From assembly GCF_043729335.1 (NCBI RefSeq), contig NZ_JAYTLQ010000034.1:7688-71687 (forward strand): 64,000 nt of DNA, given 5' to 3'. Both the position numbers and the translations under genes were made by a program. This document shows, piece after piece, positions 56,116 through 63,901 of this stretch (positions are counted from its first letter, which is position 1; every line of letters begins with the position of its first letter). The notes under the pieces were generated by a model, which saw nothing but the letters and a program-made list of their open reading frames with translations, was not told the DNA's origin and did not search any database. This DNA is from Crenothrix sp043729335 (GTDB lineage Bacteria > Pseudomonadota > Gammaproteobacteria > Methylococcales > Methylomonadaceae).

Positions 56116-56159
56116 TTTTACTCCTCAAAAATTTTATTATTAACGCCTTAAAGTGTAGC

Positions 56160-56936
56160 CTATTTTAGAACAGTGCCTATCCGATCAAAATCAATGCCTT
56201 TATGTTCCCAGTCCCAGTTCATCCAGATAAAAAACGCTTTGCCCACTAAATTAGCTTCGGGCACCATACCCCAATAACGACCGTCATTGCTGTTATCGCG
56301 ATTATCGCCCATGACAAAATAACTGCCTGGAGGCACGATATAATCGCCTTCCGCAGAGATTGCATCTTGTCTGATTAAAATACTGTGCTCAACGCCGACC
56401 AAATTTTCCGTTAAATGCTCCGCACCGGTCATATCATCACCCTGCCCTACGCCTTGGTAGCTGCCTAACGACACTTGTGCTGCGGGCACGCCATTAATGG
56501 CAAGTTGCTTGTTATGGTAAGAGACTTTATCGCCAGGCAAACCAATAACCCGCTTAATATAATCAACGGTAGGATCTTTAGGAAAGCGAAACACTACAAT
56601 GTCGCCGTGCTGAGGCTCGTTGATTTCAATTATTTTTTTGTTGATGACCGGTAAACGTATGCCGTAAGTAAATTTATTCACCAATAAAAAATCACCCACT
56701 AATAAAGTCGGCATCATGGATCCGGAGGGGATACGAAACGGTTCTGCCAAAAATGACCGTAACAACAATACAATCAGTACAACCGGAAAAAACGATCTGG
56801 CATACTCGACCAGAATGGGTTCATTATTTTCGTCGAATACTTCGCCTCTGGATTTAAGGATCAGCAGATACGAGCCCCAGGTAACACCCGTAATTAAAGT
56901 GGCGAGAAAGAGAAAAAACGAAAAATCATAGTCCAT
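56160..56936 (-). CDS. lepB: Signal peptidase I
   Basis: 258 residues with two N-terminal helices (about 5-26 and 48-62). The catalytic Ser73 is in IPSGSMMPT and Lys128 in VDYIKRVIG. Box E GDNRDNSNDGRYWG is present. It cleaves signal peptides of Sec and Tat substrates in the periplasm. It lies 43 bp after lepA on the same strand. Confidence 0.96.
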   Translation of the reverse strand: MDYDFSFFLFLATLITGVTWGSYLLILKSRGEVFDENNEPILVEYARSFFPVVLIVLLLRSFLAEPFRIPSGSMMPTLLVGDFLLVNKFTYGIRLPVINKKIIEINEPQHGDIVVFRFPKDPTVDYIKRVIGLPGDKVSYHNKQLAINGVPAAQVSLGSYQGVGQGDDMTGAEHLTENLVGVEHSILIRQDAISAEGDYIVPPGSYFVMGDNRDNSNDGRYWGMVPEANLVGKAFFIWMNWDWEHKGIDFDRIGTVLK

Positions 56937-56979
56937 AACAGTATGCTCAAAGTTTTAAAGGGATGAACGCTTTACGCAG

Positions 56980-58779
56980 CTATTCTTTATTAAGTTGTAA
57001 AACTGCCAAAAATGCTTCTTGAGGAATTTCAATGCTACCCACTTGTTTCATGCGTTTTTTGCCAGCTTTTTGCTTTTCCAGTAATTTTTTCTTACGGCTG
57101 ATATCACCGCCATAACACTTGGCCGTTACGTTTTTACTCATCGCTTTTACGGTAGAGCGGGCGATAACTTTGGAGCCAATCGCAGCTTGTATAGCTACTT
57201 CGTACATTTGCCGTGGGATCAGCTCCTTCATTTTTTCGACCAGATCGCGGCCACGGTTATTGCTCAGATCCCTATGCACAATAATCGACAAGGCATCCAC
57301 TTTCTCAGCGTTAATCAATACATCCAGCTTGATTAAATCGGCTTCCTGAAAACGTAAAAATTCATAATCAAAAGAGGCAAAACCACGACTGACCGATTTT
57401 AAACGATCAAAAAAATCTAACACCACTTCACTGAGTGGCATTTCATAATGCAAAGATACTTGCCGCCCTGCATACTGCATATCTTTTTGTACGCCGCGCT
57501 TTTCAATGCACAAGGTAATAACACTGCCCAAATAGGCTTCTGGCACTAAAATATTAGCGCGAATAATTGGTTCCCTGATTTCCTTAACGACACCGCCATC
57601 CGGTAATTTGGCCGGATTATCGACCATTAACACTTGGCCGGTTTGGGTGATGACTTCGTAAATAACGGTGGGTGCAGTGGTGATAAGGTCAACGTTGTAT
57701 TCGCGCTCCAGGCGCTCTTGCACAATTTCCATGTGCAACAACCCCAAAAATCCGCAGCGAAAGCCAAAGCCTAAAGCTTGCGAAGTTTCCGGCTCAAATT
57801 GCAAGGAAGCATCATTCAGATTTAATTTGTTTAACGCTTGACGCAAGCCTTCGTAATCATCGGAACTGACCGGATACAAACCCGCAAAAACCCGTGGCTG
57901 TACGCGTTGAAAACCGGTCAATTGCTCTAATGCAGGTTTGTCTGTCCAGGTGACGGTATCGCCGACTGGCGCACCGAAAATATCCTTAATACCGGCGACG
58001 ACATAACCGACTTCACCTGTGTTCAGTATGTCTTTTTCCAGGCGCTTAGGTGTAAACACACCCACAGAATCGGCAATAAAAGACTTACCGGTGGACATGA
58101 TGGTAATCTTTTGTTTTTTGCGGATACTGCCGTGCATAATACGCACTAACGACACTACCCCAAGATAGCTGTCAAACCAGGAGTCGATAATTAAGGCTTG
58201 CAAAGGGCCGTCAATATTACCGGTTGGAGGGGGTACTTTAATAACCAACTGTTCTAATACGTCTTTAACACCCAAACCGGTTTTAGCACTGATCATCAAT
58301 GCTTCATCGGCAGGAATGCCTATGACTTCTTCTATTTCTGTCAGCACGCGCTCAGGTTCTGCTGAGGGCAAATCAATTTTATTCAGTACCGGAACAACTT
58401 CCAAACCCTGCTCTATGGCGGTGTAGCAATTGGCCACGCTTTGTGCTTCAACACCTTGCGCGGCATCAACGACTAACAATGCACCTTCACACGCGGCTAG
58501 CGAGCGGGATACTTCGTAAGAAAAATCAACGTGGCCTGGGGTGTCAATGAAATTGAGTTGATAGGTTTCACCGTCCTTGGCTTTAAAGTCCAATGTCACG
58601 CTTTGCGCTTTAATGGTGATACCACGCTCCTTTTCTATGTCCATAGAATCGAGTACTTGCGCTGACATTTCCCTGTCAGTCAATCCACCACATAATTGTA
58701 TAAAACGGTCTGCGAGTGTTGATTTACCATGATCGATATGCGCGATAATGGAGAAGTTTCTGATATGTTTTAAATCCAC
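56980..58779 (-). CDS. lepA: Elongation factor 4 (LepA)
   Basis: 599 residues, the usual length, with a GTG start at 58777-58779 and GAAGAA upstream. G1 AHIDHGKST, DTPGHVDF, and NKIDLP. The LepA-specific C-terminal domain ends with KKLLEKQKAGKKRMKQVGSIEIPQEAFLAVL. It back-translocates stalled ribosomes or aids initiation and assembly. First gene of the long lepA-to-pdxJ operon. Confidence 0.97.
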   Translation of the reverse strand: MDLKHIRNFSIIAHIDHGKSTLADRFIQLCGGLTDREMSAQVLDSMDIEKERGITIKAQSVTLDFKAKDGETYQLNFIDTPGHVDFSYEVSRSLAACEGALLVVDAAQGVEAQSVANCYTAIEQGLEVVPVLNKIDLPSAEPERVLTEIEEVIGIPADEALMISAKTGLGVKDVLEQLVIKVPPPTGNIDGPLQALIIDSWFDSYLGVVSLVRIMHGSIRKKQKITIMSTGKSFIADSVGVFTPKRLEKDILNTGEVGYVVAGIKDIFGAPVGDTVTWTDKPALEQLTGFQRVQPRVFAGLYPVSSDDYEGLRQALNKLNLNDASLQFEPETSQALGFGFRCGFLGLLHMEIVQERLEREYNVDLITTAPTVIYEVITQTGQVLMVDNPAKLPDGGVVKEIREPIIRANILVPEAYLGSVITLCIEKRGVQKDMQYAGRQVSLHYEMPLSEVVLDFFDRLKSVSRGFASFDYEFLRFQEADLIKLDVLINAEKVDALSIIVHRDLSNNRGRDLVEKMKELIPRQMYEVAIQAAIGSKVIARSTVKAMSKNVTAKCYGGDISRKKKLLEKQKAGKKRMKQVGSIEIPQEAFLAVLQLNKE

Positions 58780-58884
58780 TTATTCTTCAATTGGTTATGT
58801 TGGATAAAGCACTAAGCTTTTATGAGTCATCGGATATTTCCCTAAAAATGGCTCTGTCGCTAAGCGTGCGTTTTTTGGTGGCTG

Positions 58885-58893
58885 ATTATAACA
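58885..58893 (-). promoter_or_regulatory. Extended -10 promoter of the lepA operon
   Basis: The minus strand reads TGTTATAAT at 58893-58885, a perfect TGn-TATAAT. No good -35 is visible. About 105 bp before the lepA GTG. Apart from this and the repeat that follows, 58780-59169 shows no gene. Confidence 0.55.
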
Positions 58894-58990
58894 GACATAA
58901 TAGAATCAAGATCCTACATTGCTGTAGAATCTCAGAAAACGGGCTGATTCTTAGATTATTTGGTTACTCATTTAATCTGGGACACGTTTT

Positions 58991-59068
58991 GTAGGTTGGG
59001 GTGAGGTAACGAACCCCAACGATACGACGCATCATGTGTTGGGGTTCCTTAACGTCACCCCAACCTAC
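58991..59068. repeat. GTAGGTTGGGGTGA inverted repeat, full copy
   Basis: GTAGGTTGGGGTGA (58991-59004) is the exact complement of TCACCCCAACCTAC (59055-59068), and GAACCCCAAC pairs with GTTGGGGTTC further in. The total is 78 bp. A half copy is at 51905-51943. Confidence 0.85.
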
Positions 59069-59169
59069 GCCAGTAACATTACACTTTGTCTCACCTTTAA
59101 GTGGATAGACGATTATGTTTAGATTTGACTGCAATTAAGTTTGTTTACACAAAACAAAACTGCCCTGAA

Positions 59170-59712
59170 TTAATTAAACAATTGCAACGCCAGCATAATG
59201 GCATCTTCGCGGCCATTTTCAGCCGGATAATAATCTTTTCTGATACCAATTTCGTTAAATCCCAGGCTCTCATAAAGACCAATAGCCCCCACATTGGATG
59301 GCCTGACTTCCAGAAATACCGTTTCCGCTTTGCCTCTGACAGAATCAATGACATGCTGCATCATTTTTCGGCCTATGCCCTGCTTTTGCTCACCGGGATC
59401 CACTGAAATATTCAGAATATGTGCTTCGCCGACTGCCACGGATACCAAACAATAGCCCAACACTTTGCCTTGTTCTTCACACACCCAGCAGTCGTAACCC
59501 ACTCTAAAACAATCGGTAAAAATATCTTCCTGCCAAGGGAATGGATAATTTTTTATCTCAATATTCATAACATGAGGCAAATCGCTATGCAGCATGGTAC
59601 GCATACGCATCAAATCGTTTCTGCTCACAGAATCGGGAAATATTTCCGCATAAAACTCTCTATCAGCATCGTAAATTACAAAATTCTTAATCTTGTCCAA
59701 CAGCCCTCGCAT
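59170..59712 (-). CDS. rimI: RimI-like ribosomal-protein alanine N-acetyltransferase
   Basis: 180 residues from ATG 59710-59712, chosen because AAGG lies a few bases upstream and it follows the glycosylase gene by 10 bp. The GNAT acetyl-CoA loop is VDPGEQKQGIGRKMM, with EVRPSNVGAIGLYESLGF after it, typical of RimI. About 33 residues precede the usual RimI start (near MRTMLHSDLPHVM), which is an unusual extension. It acetylates the N-terminus of S18 in E. coli. Confidence 0.82.
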   Translation of the reverse strand: MRGLLDKIKNFVIYDADREFYAEIFPDSVSRNDLMRMRTMLHSDLPHVMNIEIKNYPFPWQEDIFTDCFRVGYDCWVCEEQGKVLGYCLVSVAVGEAHILNISVDPGEQKQGIGRKMMQHVIDSVRGKAETVFLEVRPSNVGAIGLYESLGFNEIGIRKDYYPAENGREDAIMLALQLFN

Positions 59713-59722
59713 AACTAACCTT

Positions 59723-60424
59723 TTATGTCTTGTGTGTTTGCATTGCCAATTGTAAATCCAGCCAAGCATTACGCTTTTCTGACGGGGTGCGCAACAAGTA
59801 CGCGGGGTGATAGACTACAATAACTGGCGTATTATTTAAAGTATGGACTTTGCCGCGTAGCTGAGTTAACGGGGCGTCGATTTTTAATAAGGTTTGCGCC
59901 GCAATACGCCCTACTGCCAGAATTATTTTGGGTTTAAGCAAAGCACATTGACGTTGCAGATAGTCGTTACAGCTTTTGGATTCTGCCGGCTCAGGATCAC
60001 GGTCATTCGGTGGCCTGCATTTTACAATATTGCTGATAAAGACATCTTCCCGATTTAAGCCCATAGCTCTGAGCATTTCCGTTAACAATAGTCCCGCATT
60101 ACCGACAAATGGTAAGCCTTGCTCATCTTCATGTTGCCCTGGCGCTTCGCCAACAATCATCCAGTCGGCGTTTTTGTTGCCAGCACCAAAAACCGTCTGG
60201 GTACGGGCTTCACATAAAGCACAACGCGTACACACAGAAACTTCAGCTTGCAGGGTTTCCCAGTTATCGTTCGGTGTTGGTACAAACTGCTCAATCAATA
60301 CTCCGGACTTATCAGCTTGATCTGCTTCTGGAGAGGGCAAGTCCACAGCATTGGATGCAACTTTCGGTATCCACACATCAATGCCCATTGCTTGAAGATA
60401 ATGTAGTCGTGTCGCGTTATCCAA
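59723..60424 (-). CDS. Family-4 uracil-DNA glycosylase (iron-sulfur type)
   Basis: 233 residues. A cluster of cysteines for a 4Fe-4S centre begins at CTRCALCEARTQTVFGAGN and continues with NIVKCRPPNDRDP and the Cys pair in SCNDYLQRQC. GEAPGQHEDEQGLPFVGNAG is the uracil-binding motif, and HPAYLLR the second. It removes uracil from DNA. The start is a TTG (60422-60424): a stop is in frame shortly before it, and MDNATRLHYLQAMGIDVW fits the family N-terminus. rimI follows, a common pairing. Confidence 0.88.
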   Translation of the reverse strand: MDNATRLHYLQAMGIDVWIPKVASNAVDLPSPEADQADKSGVLIEQFVPTPNDNWETLQAEVSVCTRCALCEARTQTVFGAGNKNADWMIVGEAPGQHEDEQGLPFVGNAGLLLTEMLRAMGLNREDVFISNIVKCRPPNDRDPEPAESKSCNDYLQRQCALLKPKIILAVGRIAAQTLLKIDAPLTQLRGKVHTLNNTPVIVVYHPAYLLRTPSEKRNAWLDLQLAMQTHKT

Positions 60425-60571
60425 AACGAATGATTAGCCTTATCGGTATATTTATAAGCAGGGTTTAAGTAACATACAGCCTCTTTTGGCGTGATGAACA
60501 GCATGCCGATAAATTATAGTGTATGTATTTAATTATCCAGCATAGTGTAAATCAATTTACCCATTCTAAAT

Positions 60572-61867
60572 ATGTCTATCTCACCCAATACAACCGACAC
60601 CGATGCTCTGTACCGAAAAATCGCCTGGCGTTTAATGCCGTTTTTATTTTTTGGTTATGTGGCAGCGTATATTGACCGCATGAACGTCAGCTTTGCAAAA
60701 TTGCAGATGGCTGGTGATTTGGGCTTTAGCGATACTGTTTACGGCTTTGGCGCAGGTATCTTTTTTGTCGGTTATTTCTTTTTTGAAGTACCCAGCAATA
60801 TCATGCTGCATAAGATTGGCGCACGCATTTGGCTGACCCGCATTATGCTGATGTGGGGCATAATCTCCAGCGCTATGATGTTTGTTGATAGCCCCTTAAG
60901 CTTTTATGGCCTGCGTTTATTACTGGGCATGGGTGAAGCAGGATTTTTTCCGGGTATAATTTTATATTTAACCTACTGGTTTCCCAATCGTTACCGTGCC
61001 AAATGCACTGCTGTGTTTATTTTTGGCATTGCTTTTTCGGGGATTATTAGCGGGCCGATTTCCGGCTGGATTATGGAAAGCCTGCAAGGTGTGCAGAATT
61101 TACAAGGCTGGCAATGGTTGTTTTTGCTGGAAGGTTTACTGGCGGTCATTTTAGGCTGCTTTGCGCCGCTTATCTTGCAGGATAAACCTGAAAATGCAGC
61201 GTGGTTAACAGCTGCGGAAAAACAGTTAGTCCGCGAGCATTTAGCCGCCGAGCAGCAACTGGCGGTCACTCAGCACTGCTCTTTTAAAGAAACCCTGGCC
61301 AATGTCACTATCTGGCTGCTTGCGGGTATTTACTTTTTGCTGGTGGCCGGTTTGTACAGCATTTCGTTCTGGTTGCCGCAAATTATCCATGATTTTGGCC
61401 AGTCCAGTTTGATTATCACCGGCCTACTCAGTTCTATTCCGTATATTTGCGCCAGCATTGGCATGGCGTTTATTGCGCATTATTCGGATAAACACAATGA
61501 GCGTTACCGCATTATGCAGGTGTGTATGGGGGTGGGCGCAGTTGGACTTTTTGCCAGCGCCTGGTTTCAGTCGCCAATTAGTCTGTCGCTATTGAGTTTA
61601 TCGGTAGCGTGTACTGGCATTATGGCGTGTTTTTCGTTGTTTTGGACAATTCCAACCAAGATACTGTGCAATACCAGTGTAACCGCGGCTACCGGTATTG
61701 CCATGATTAATTCGGTGGGGGGTTTAGGCGGTTATATCGGCCCGTTTTTTCTGGGCTGGGTTAAAGACACCACGCATAATTTAAGTGCCGGGCTTTATGT
61801 GCTGGCGGTAGGATTGTTGATTGCTATGGGGTTATTAATGCTATTGCGGTTACGTATTAAGGTTTAA
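60572..61867 (+). CDS. MFS transporter, anion:cation symporter family
   Basis: 431 residues with 12 predicted helices. RMNVSFAKLQMAGDLGFSDTVYGFGAGIFFVGYFFFEVPSN is the conserved first region of the ACS family (tartrate, phthalate, glucarate and hexuronate carriers). GMGEAGFFPGIILYLTYWFP and the central loop are also typical. The substrate is probably an organic acid anion and cannot be named. No catabolic genes are adjacent. Confidence 0.85.
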   Translation: MSISPNTTDTDALYRKIAWRLMPFLFFGYVAAYIDRMNVSFAKLQMAGDLGFSDTVYGFGAGIFFVGYFFFEVPSNIMLHKIGARIWLTRIMLMWGIISSAMMFVDSPLSFYGLRLLLGMGEAGFFPGIILYLTYWFPNRYRAKCTAVFIFGIAFSGIISGPISGWIMESLQGVQNLQGWQWLFLLEGLLAVILGCFAPLILQDKPENAAWLTAAEKQLVREHLAAEQQLAVTQHCSFKETLANVTIWLLAGIYFLLVAGLYSISFWLPQIIHDFGQSSLIITGLLSSIPYICASIGMAFIAHYSDKHNERYRIMQVCMGVGAVGLFASAWFQSPISLSLLSLSVACTGIMACFSLFWTIPTKILCNTSVTAATGIAMINSVGGLGGYIGPFFLGWVKDTTHNLSAGLYVLAVGLLIAMGLLMLLRLRIKV

Positions 61868-61892
61868 GTGGAAAGTTGTGTGAAGGACTTAG

Positions 61893-61946
61893 CAGGAATT
61901 GAATCTTGCAAAAGATAGATTAAAAAAATTAAGAGGTCTGAAATGA
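61893..61946 (+). pseudogene. C-terminal stub of a HigB/Gp49-like toxin gene
   Basis: The frame ending at TGA 61944-61946 reads QELNLAKDRLKKLRGLK after an in-frame TAG. A Lys/Leu-rich last helix of this kind ends RelE/HigB-type (Gp49-like) toxins, and the stop overlaps the antitoxin ATG as ATGA, the normal toxin-antitoxin joint. The rest of the toxin is gone, replaced by the end of the MFS gene. Only 17 codons support this. Confidence 0.45.
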
Positions 61947-62245
61947 ACCCACATATTGGCTCTGACTTTGACAGTTTTCTTCAGGAAGAAGGTATTTTTG
62001 AAGAAGTAGAAGCTGCGGCAATAAAAAAAGTGATTGCCGCCATGATTGTACAAGCGATGAATGAAATGCATATAAACAAAAGTGAAATGGCCAGACGTAT
62101 GAATACAAGCCGGCCTCAACTGGATAGGCTACTTAACCCTAACTGTCATTCTGTTACCTTAGCCACACTAACAAAAGCAGCTGCCGCTGTTGGGAAAAAG
62201 ATTTCAATTAGCCTTGAAGACAACACGCACAATCAGTTAGCTTGA
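61943..62245 (+). CDS. HTH antitoxin (HigA-like), toxin partner lost
   Basis: 100 residues. NPHIGSDFDSFLQEEGIFEEVEAAAIKKVIA is followed by an XRE-type helix-turn-helix at about 48-85 (NKSEMARRMNTSRPQLDRLL, then SVTLATLTKAAAAVGKK). This fits the antitoxin that follows a Gp49-like toxin. The toxin gene is only a stub (61893-61946). The antitoxin itself looks intact and may still repress, or act as an orphan regulator. Confidence 0.78.
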   Translation: MNPHIGSDFDSFLQEEGIFEEVEAAAIKKVIAAMIVQAMNEMHINKSEMARRMNTSRPQLDRLLNPNCHSVTLATLTKAAAAVGKKISISLEDNTHNQLA

Positions 62246-62263
62246 ATTTTTAGGCGACTCGCC

Positions 62264-62758
62264 TTATACCAACACCTGACAGCCACACTCCAAGCCGATA
62301 ACAACCGGAGACACTTGCCGCGTGGTTCGGTCTTTACGGACATGGAGAACCAACAGTGTCAGCGGATCGAAGACGATGACGTCCTTAACGCCTTGAGACA
62401 GGTAAAAAGGCGGCCCAATCTCTAAATCCTTGGCCTCATAGCCTTTGCTGACGACTTCAATGACGGCCTCGGGAATCATGGTTAATGCCGAATCCTGTTC
62501 TTCTTCACTCGGCTCTCTGCAAAATATTGAGATATCGGGGCGTTTTAGTCCAGTAGGAAATTGAATATACACATCGACAGCATGAACACATTCACAGCCT
62601 GACTGGGCATTATCGGTTTTAGTTATGCCTTGCACAATACGTTCTATATGTTTCTGATGACGATAAACAGGCTGCGCTTCCCAGATGTGAAGACCGTTGA
62701 CGATTTCAAGGCGAATTCCAAGCTCGGTGGCTTGAAGCAGGATGGGCGATAGGCTCAT
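62264..62758 (-). CDS. Uma2-family (DUF820) nuclease-like protein
   Basis: 164 residues. The PD-(D/E)XK-like pattern of Uma2 proteins: KRPDISIF (Asp), then IPEAVIEVVSKGYEAKDLEIGPPFYLSQGVKDVIVFDPLTL. The expected Lys after the Glu is in VSKG rather than the usual E-x-K place, so activity is uncertain. GGGAGAG precedes the ATG. Uma2 genes are often in large, scattered families of unknown function. It is on the strand opposite to the flanking antitoxin genes. Confidence 0.75.
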   Translation of the reverse strand: MSLSPILLQATELGIRLEIVNGLHIWEAQPVYRHQKHIERIVQGITKTDNAQSGCECVHAVDVYIQFPTGLKRPDISIFCREPSEEEQDSALTMIPEAVIEVVSKGYEAKDLEIGPPFYLSQGVKDVIVFDPLTLLVLHVRKDRTTRQVSPVVIGLECGCQVLV

Positions 62759-62875
62759 GGCTTACTCTCCCTTTTAGGGCATTTATTTATTAATTTATGC
62801 GGGCCATGATAACACCCCAGCTAATGTAGGGTGTTGTATAAAACTAATTCGAGGCTTGTATTTTATGTCTTAATA

Positions 62876-62900
62876 TACCAATATATGGTATATATTGGTA
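62876..62900 (+). promoter_or_regulatory. Palindromic operator of the parD gene
   Basis: TACCAATATAT (62876-62886) and ATATATTGGTA (62890-62900) are perfect inverted arms with a 3-bp spacer, 15 bp before the ATG. Ribbon-helix-helix antitoxins bind such sites in their own promoters. Confidence 0.65.
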
Positions 62901-62914
62901 ATTTGGAGGCGGTC

Positions 62915-63157
62915 ATGGCAAAAAACACAAGTATTACTTTAGGCAATCATTTCGATTCTTTCATCTCTCAGCAGCTAGAATTTGGCCGATACGGCTCTGC
63001 GAGTGAAGTTGTTAGGGCGGGATTAAGGTTACTGGAAGATTCCGAAAGTAAGCTTCAAGCGCTTCGGCAAATGTTAATTCAGGGGGAAGAAAGCGGTATT
63101 GCCCACTACAATTATCAAGATTTTTTGGCCGAGTTAGACGAAATGACAAGTAAATGA
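62915..63157 (+). CDS. ParD-like ribbon-helix-helix antitoxin
   Basis: 80 residues from ATG 62915, which GGAGG precedes; the frame also extends upstream to a non-credible start. KNTSITLGNHFDSFISQQLEFGRYGSASEVVRAGLRLLEDSESKLQAL is the ParD/CC2985 pattern: a short strand and two helices, then a toxin-binding C-terminus. The usual ParE gene should overlap its stop; only a ten-residue stub is there. Confidence 0.85.
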   Translation: MAKNTSITLGNHFDSFISQQLEFGRYGSASEVVRAGLRLLEDSESKLQALRQMLIQGEESGIAHYNYQDFLAELDEMTSK

Positions 63158-63186
63158 AGTTATTTGAACTCAGTCACTCTAATTGA
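63154..63186 (+). pseudogene. Ten-codon stub of a parE toxin gene
   Basis: An ATG overlaps the parD stop as ATGA, and the frame reads MKLFELSHSN then TGA. MK(L/P)(F/Y)xLS is how ParE toxins commonly begin, so this is probably the start of a deleted parE. The downstream DNA belongs to a different, convergent gene. Confidence 0.5.
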
Positions 63187-63188
63187 TT

Positions 63189-63497
63189 TCATCTTTTTCC
63201 ATGACCAACGAGAAAGCCGACCAGACCCGATGCAATCGCACTGACGATTGCAGCCGCCCATTTTTTATCGTCCGCTGCGCCAGTGGCAAAGGTGTAAATA
63301 CATCCCACGAATATAGTGCCAACGATTACAAGCGAAAAGCAAAATAACGTGTAAGTCATCTTTCGCTTTAATATTGCGTCAGCCGTTTCCTTTAACCGCC
63401 TGGATTCAGCGTCTTCTGGCGTTTCGTTGCTGACTGATAATTCGTATTTGTGTTCTTTGCCGATTTGCCCCAGATTAATTTGTGGCTCAGACGCTAT
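63189..63497 (-). CDS. Two-helix membrane protein with an ATA in place of its start codon
   Basis: The minus strand holds a 102-codon open frame that standard start codons miss. It reads IASEPQINLGQIGKEHKYEL, then an acidic/basic helix (ETPEDAESRRLKETADAILKRK). Next come a clear transmembrane helix (TLFCFSLVIVGTIFVGCIYTF, 50-70) and a second one (about 82-98), ending GHGKR. The first codon, ATA, shares one base with the TAA of the upstream gene, and GGGG lies a few bases before it. Either ATA is used weakly, or ATG was mutated and the gene is now silent. I do not recognise the family. Confidence 0.5.
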   Translation of the reverse strand: MASEPQINLGQIGKEHKYELSVSNETPEDAESRRLKETADAILKRKMTYTLFCFSLVIVGTIFVGCIYTFATGAADDKKWAAAIVSAIASGLVGFLVGHGKR

Positions 63498-63718
63498 TAA
63501 ATCCCCACAATTTCTGTGAGCAAGTGTTTGTCCTCATCAAGAATGCCAAAGCGCCTTTTCTCTGTCTTGGCTTCGGCCACTACGTCGTATAGGGCAATGG
63601 CTTTGCGTAATATCTCGGTTTTGGTTGTACACCCGGAAGCGGCCAGTTGCTCTAATCGTGCGTTCAGTTCAGGCGATACGGCCAAGCTAAGCCGAATTAC
63701 ATTTTTGTCTGTTGCCAT
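63497..63718 (-). CDS. Ribbon-helix-helix DNA-binding protein (CopG-like)
   Basis: 73 residues from ATG 63716-63718, preceded by GGAG with a 6-base spacing. NVIRLSLAVSPELNARLEQLAASGCTTKTEILRKAIALYDVV is the strand-helix-helix fold of CopG/MetJ antitoxins. No toxin gene overlaps its 3' end; instead comes the membrane-protein frame. A membrane toxin is conceivable, but the family is unknown. Confidence 0.75.
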   Translation of the reverse strand: MATDKNVIRLSLAVSPELNARLEQLAASGCTTKTEILRKAIALYDVVAEAKTEKRRFGILDEDKHLLTEIVGI

Positions 63719-63901
63719 AAAAATCTCCAATGCGTTATTTATGCGTAAATATTACGCTTTTTTGTGGCTTAGTGCTGGAAAATTTCACACGGAACAAGCG
63801 CGAAATAACTTGAGCAAGTTCATAATACCAAGCCAGAGCTTGGGTGATTGCGAGCCGGTCGGTGAAGGAATTAGTGAATTGCAATTGTTCTTCGGTTCGG
63901 A

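Noticed and set aside
58791..58994. Plus-strand frame of 67 codons upstream of lepA
   Set aside because: It lies over the lepA promoter region, has no family features and has no ribosome site.
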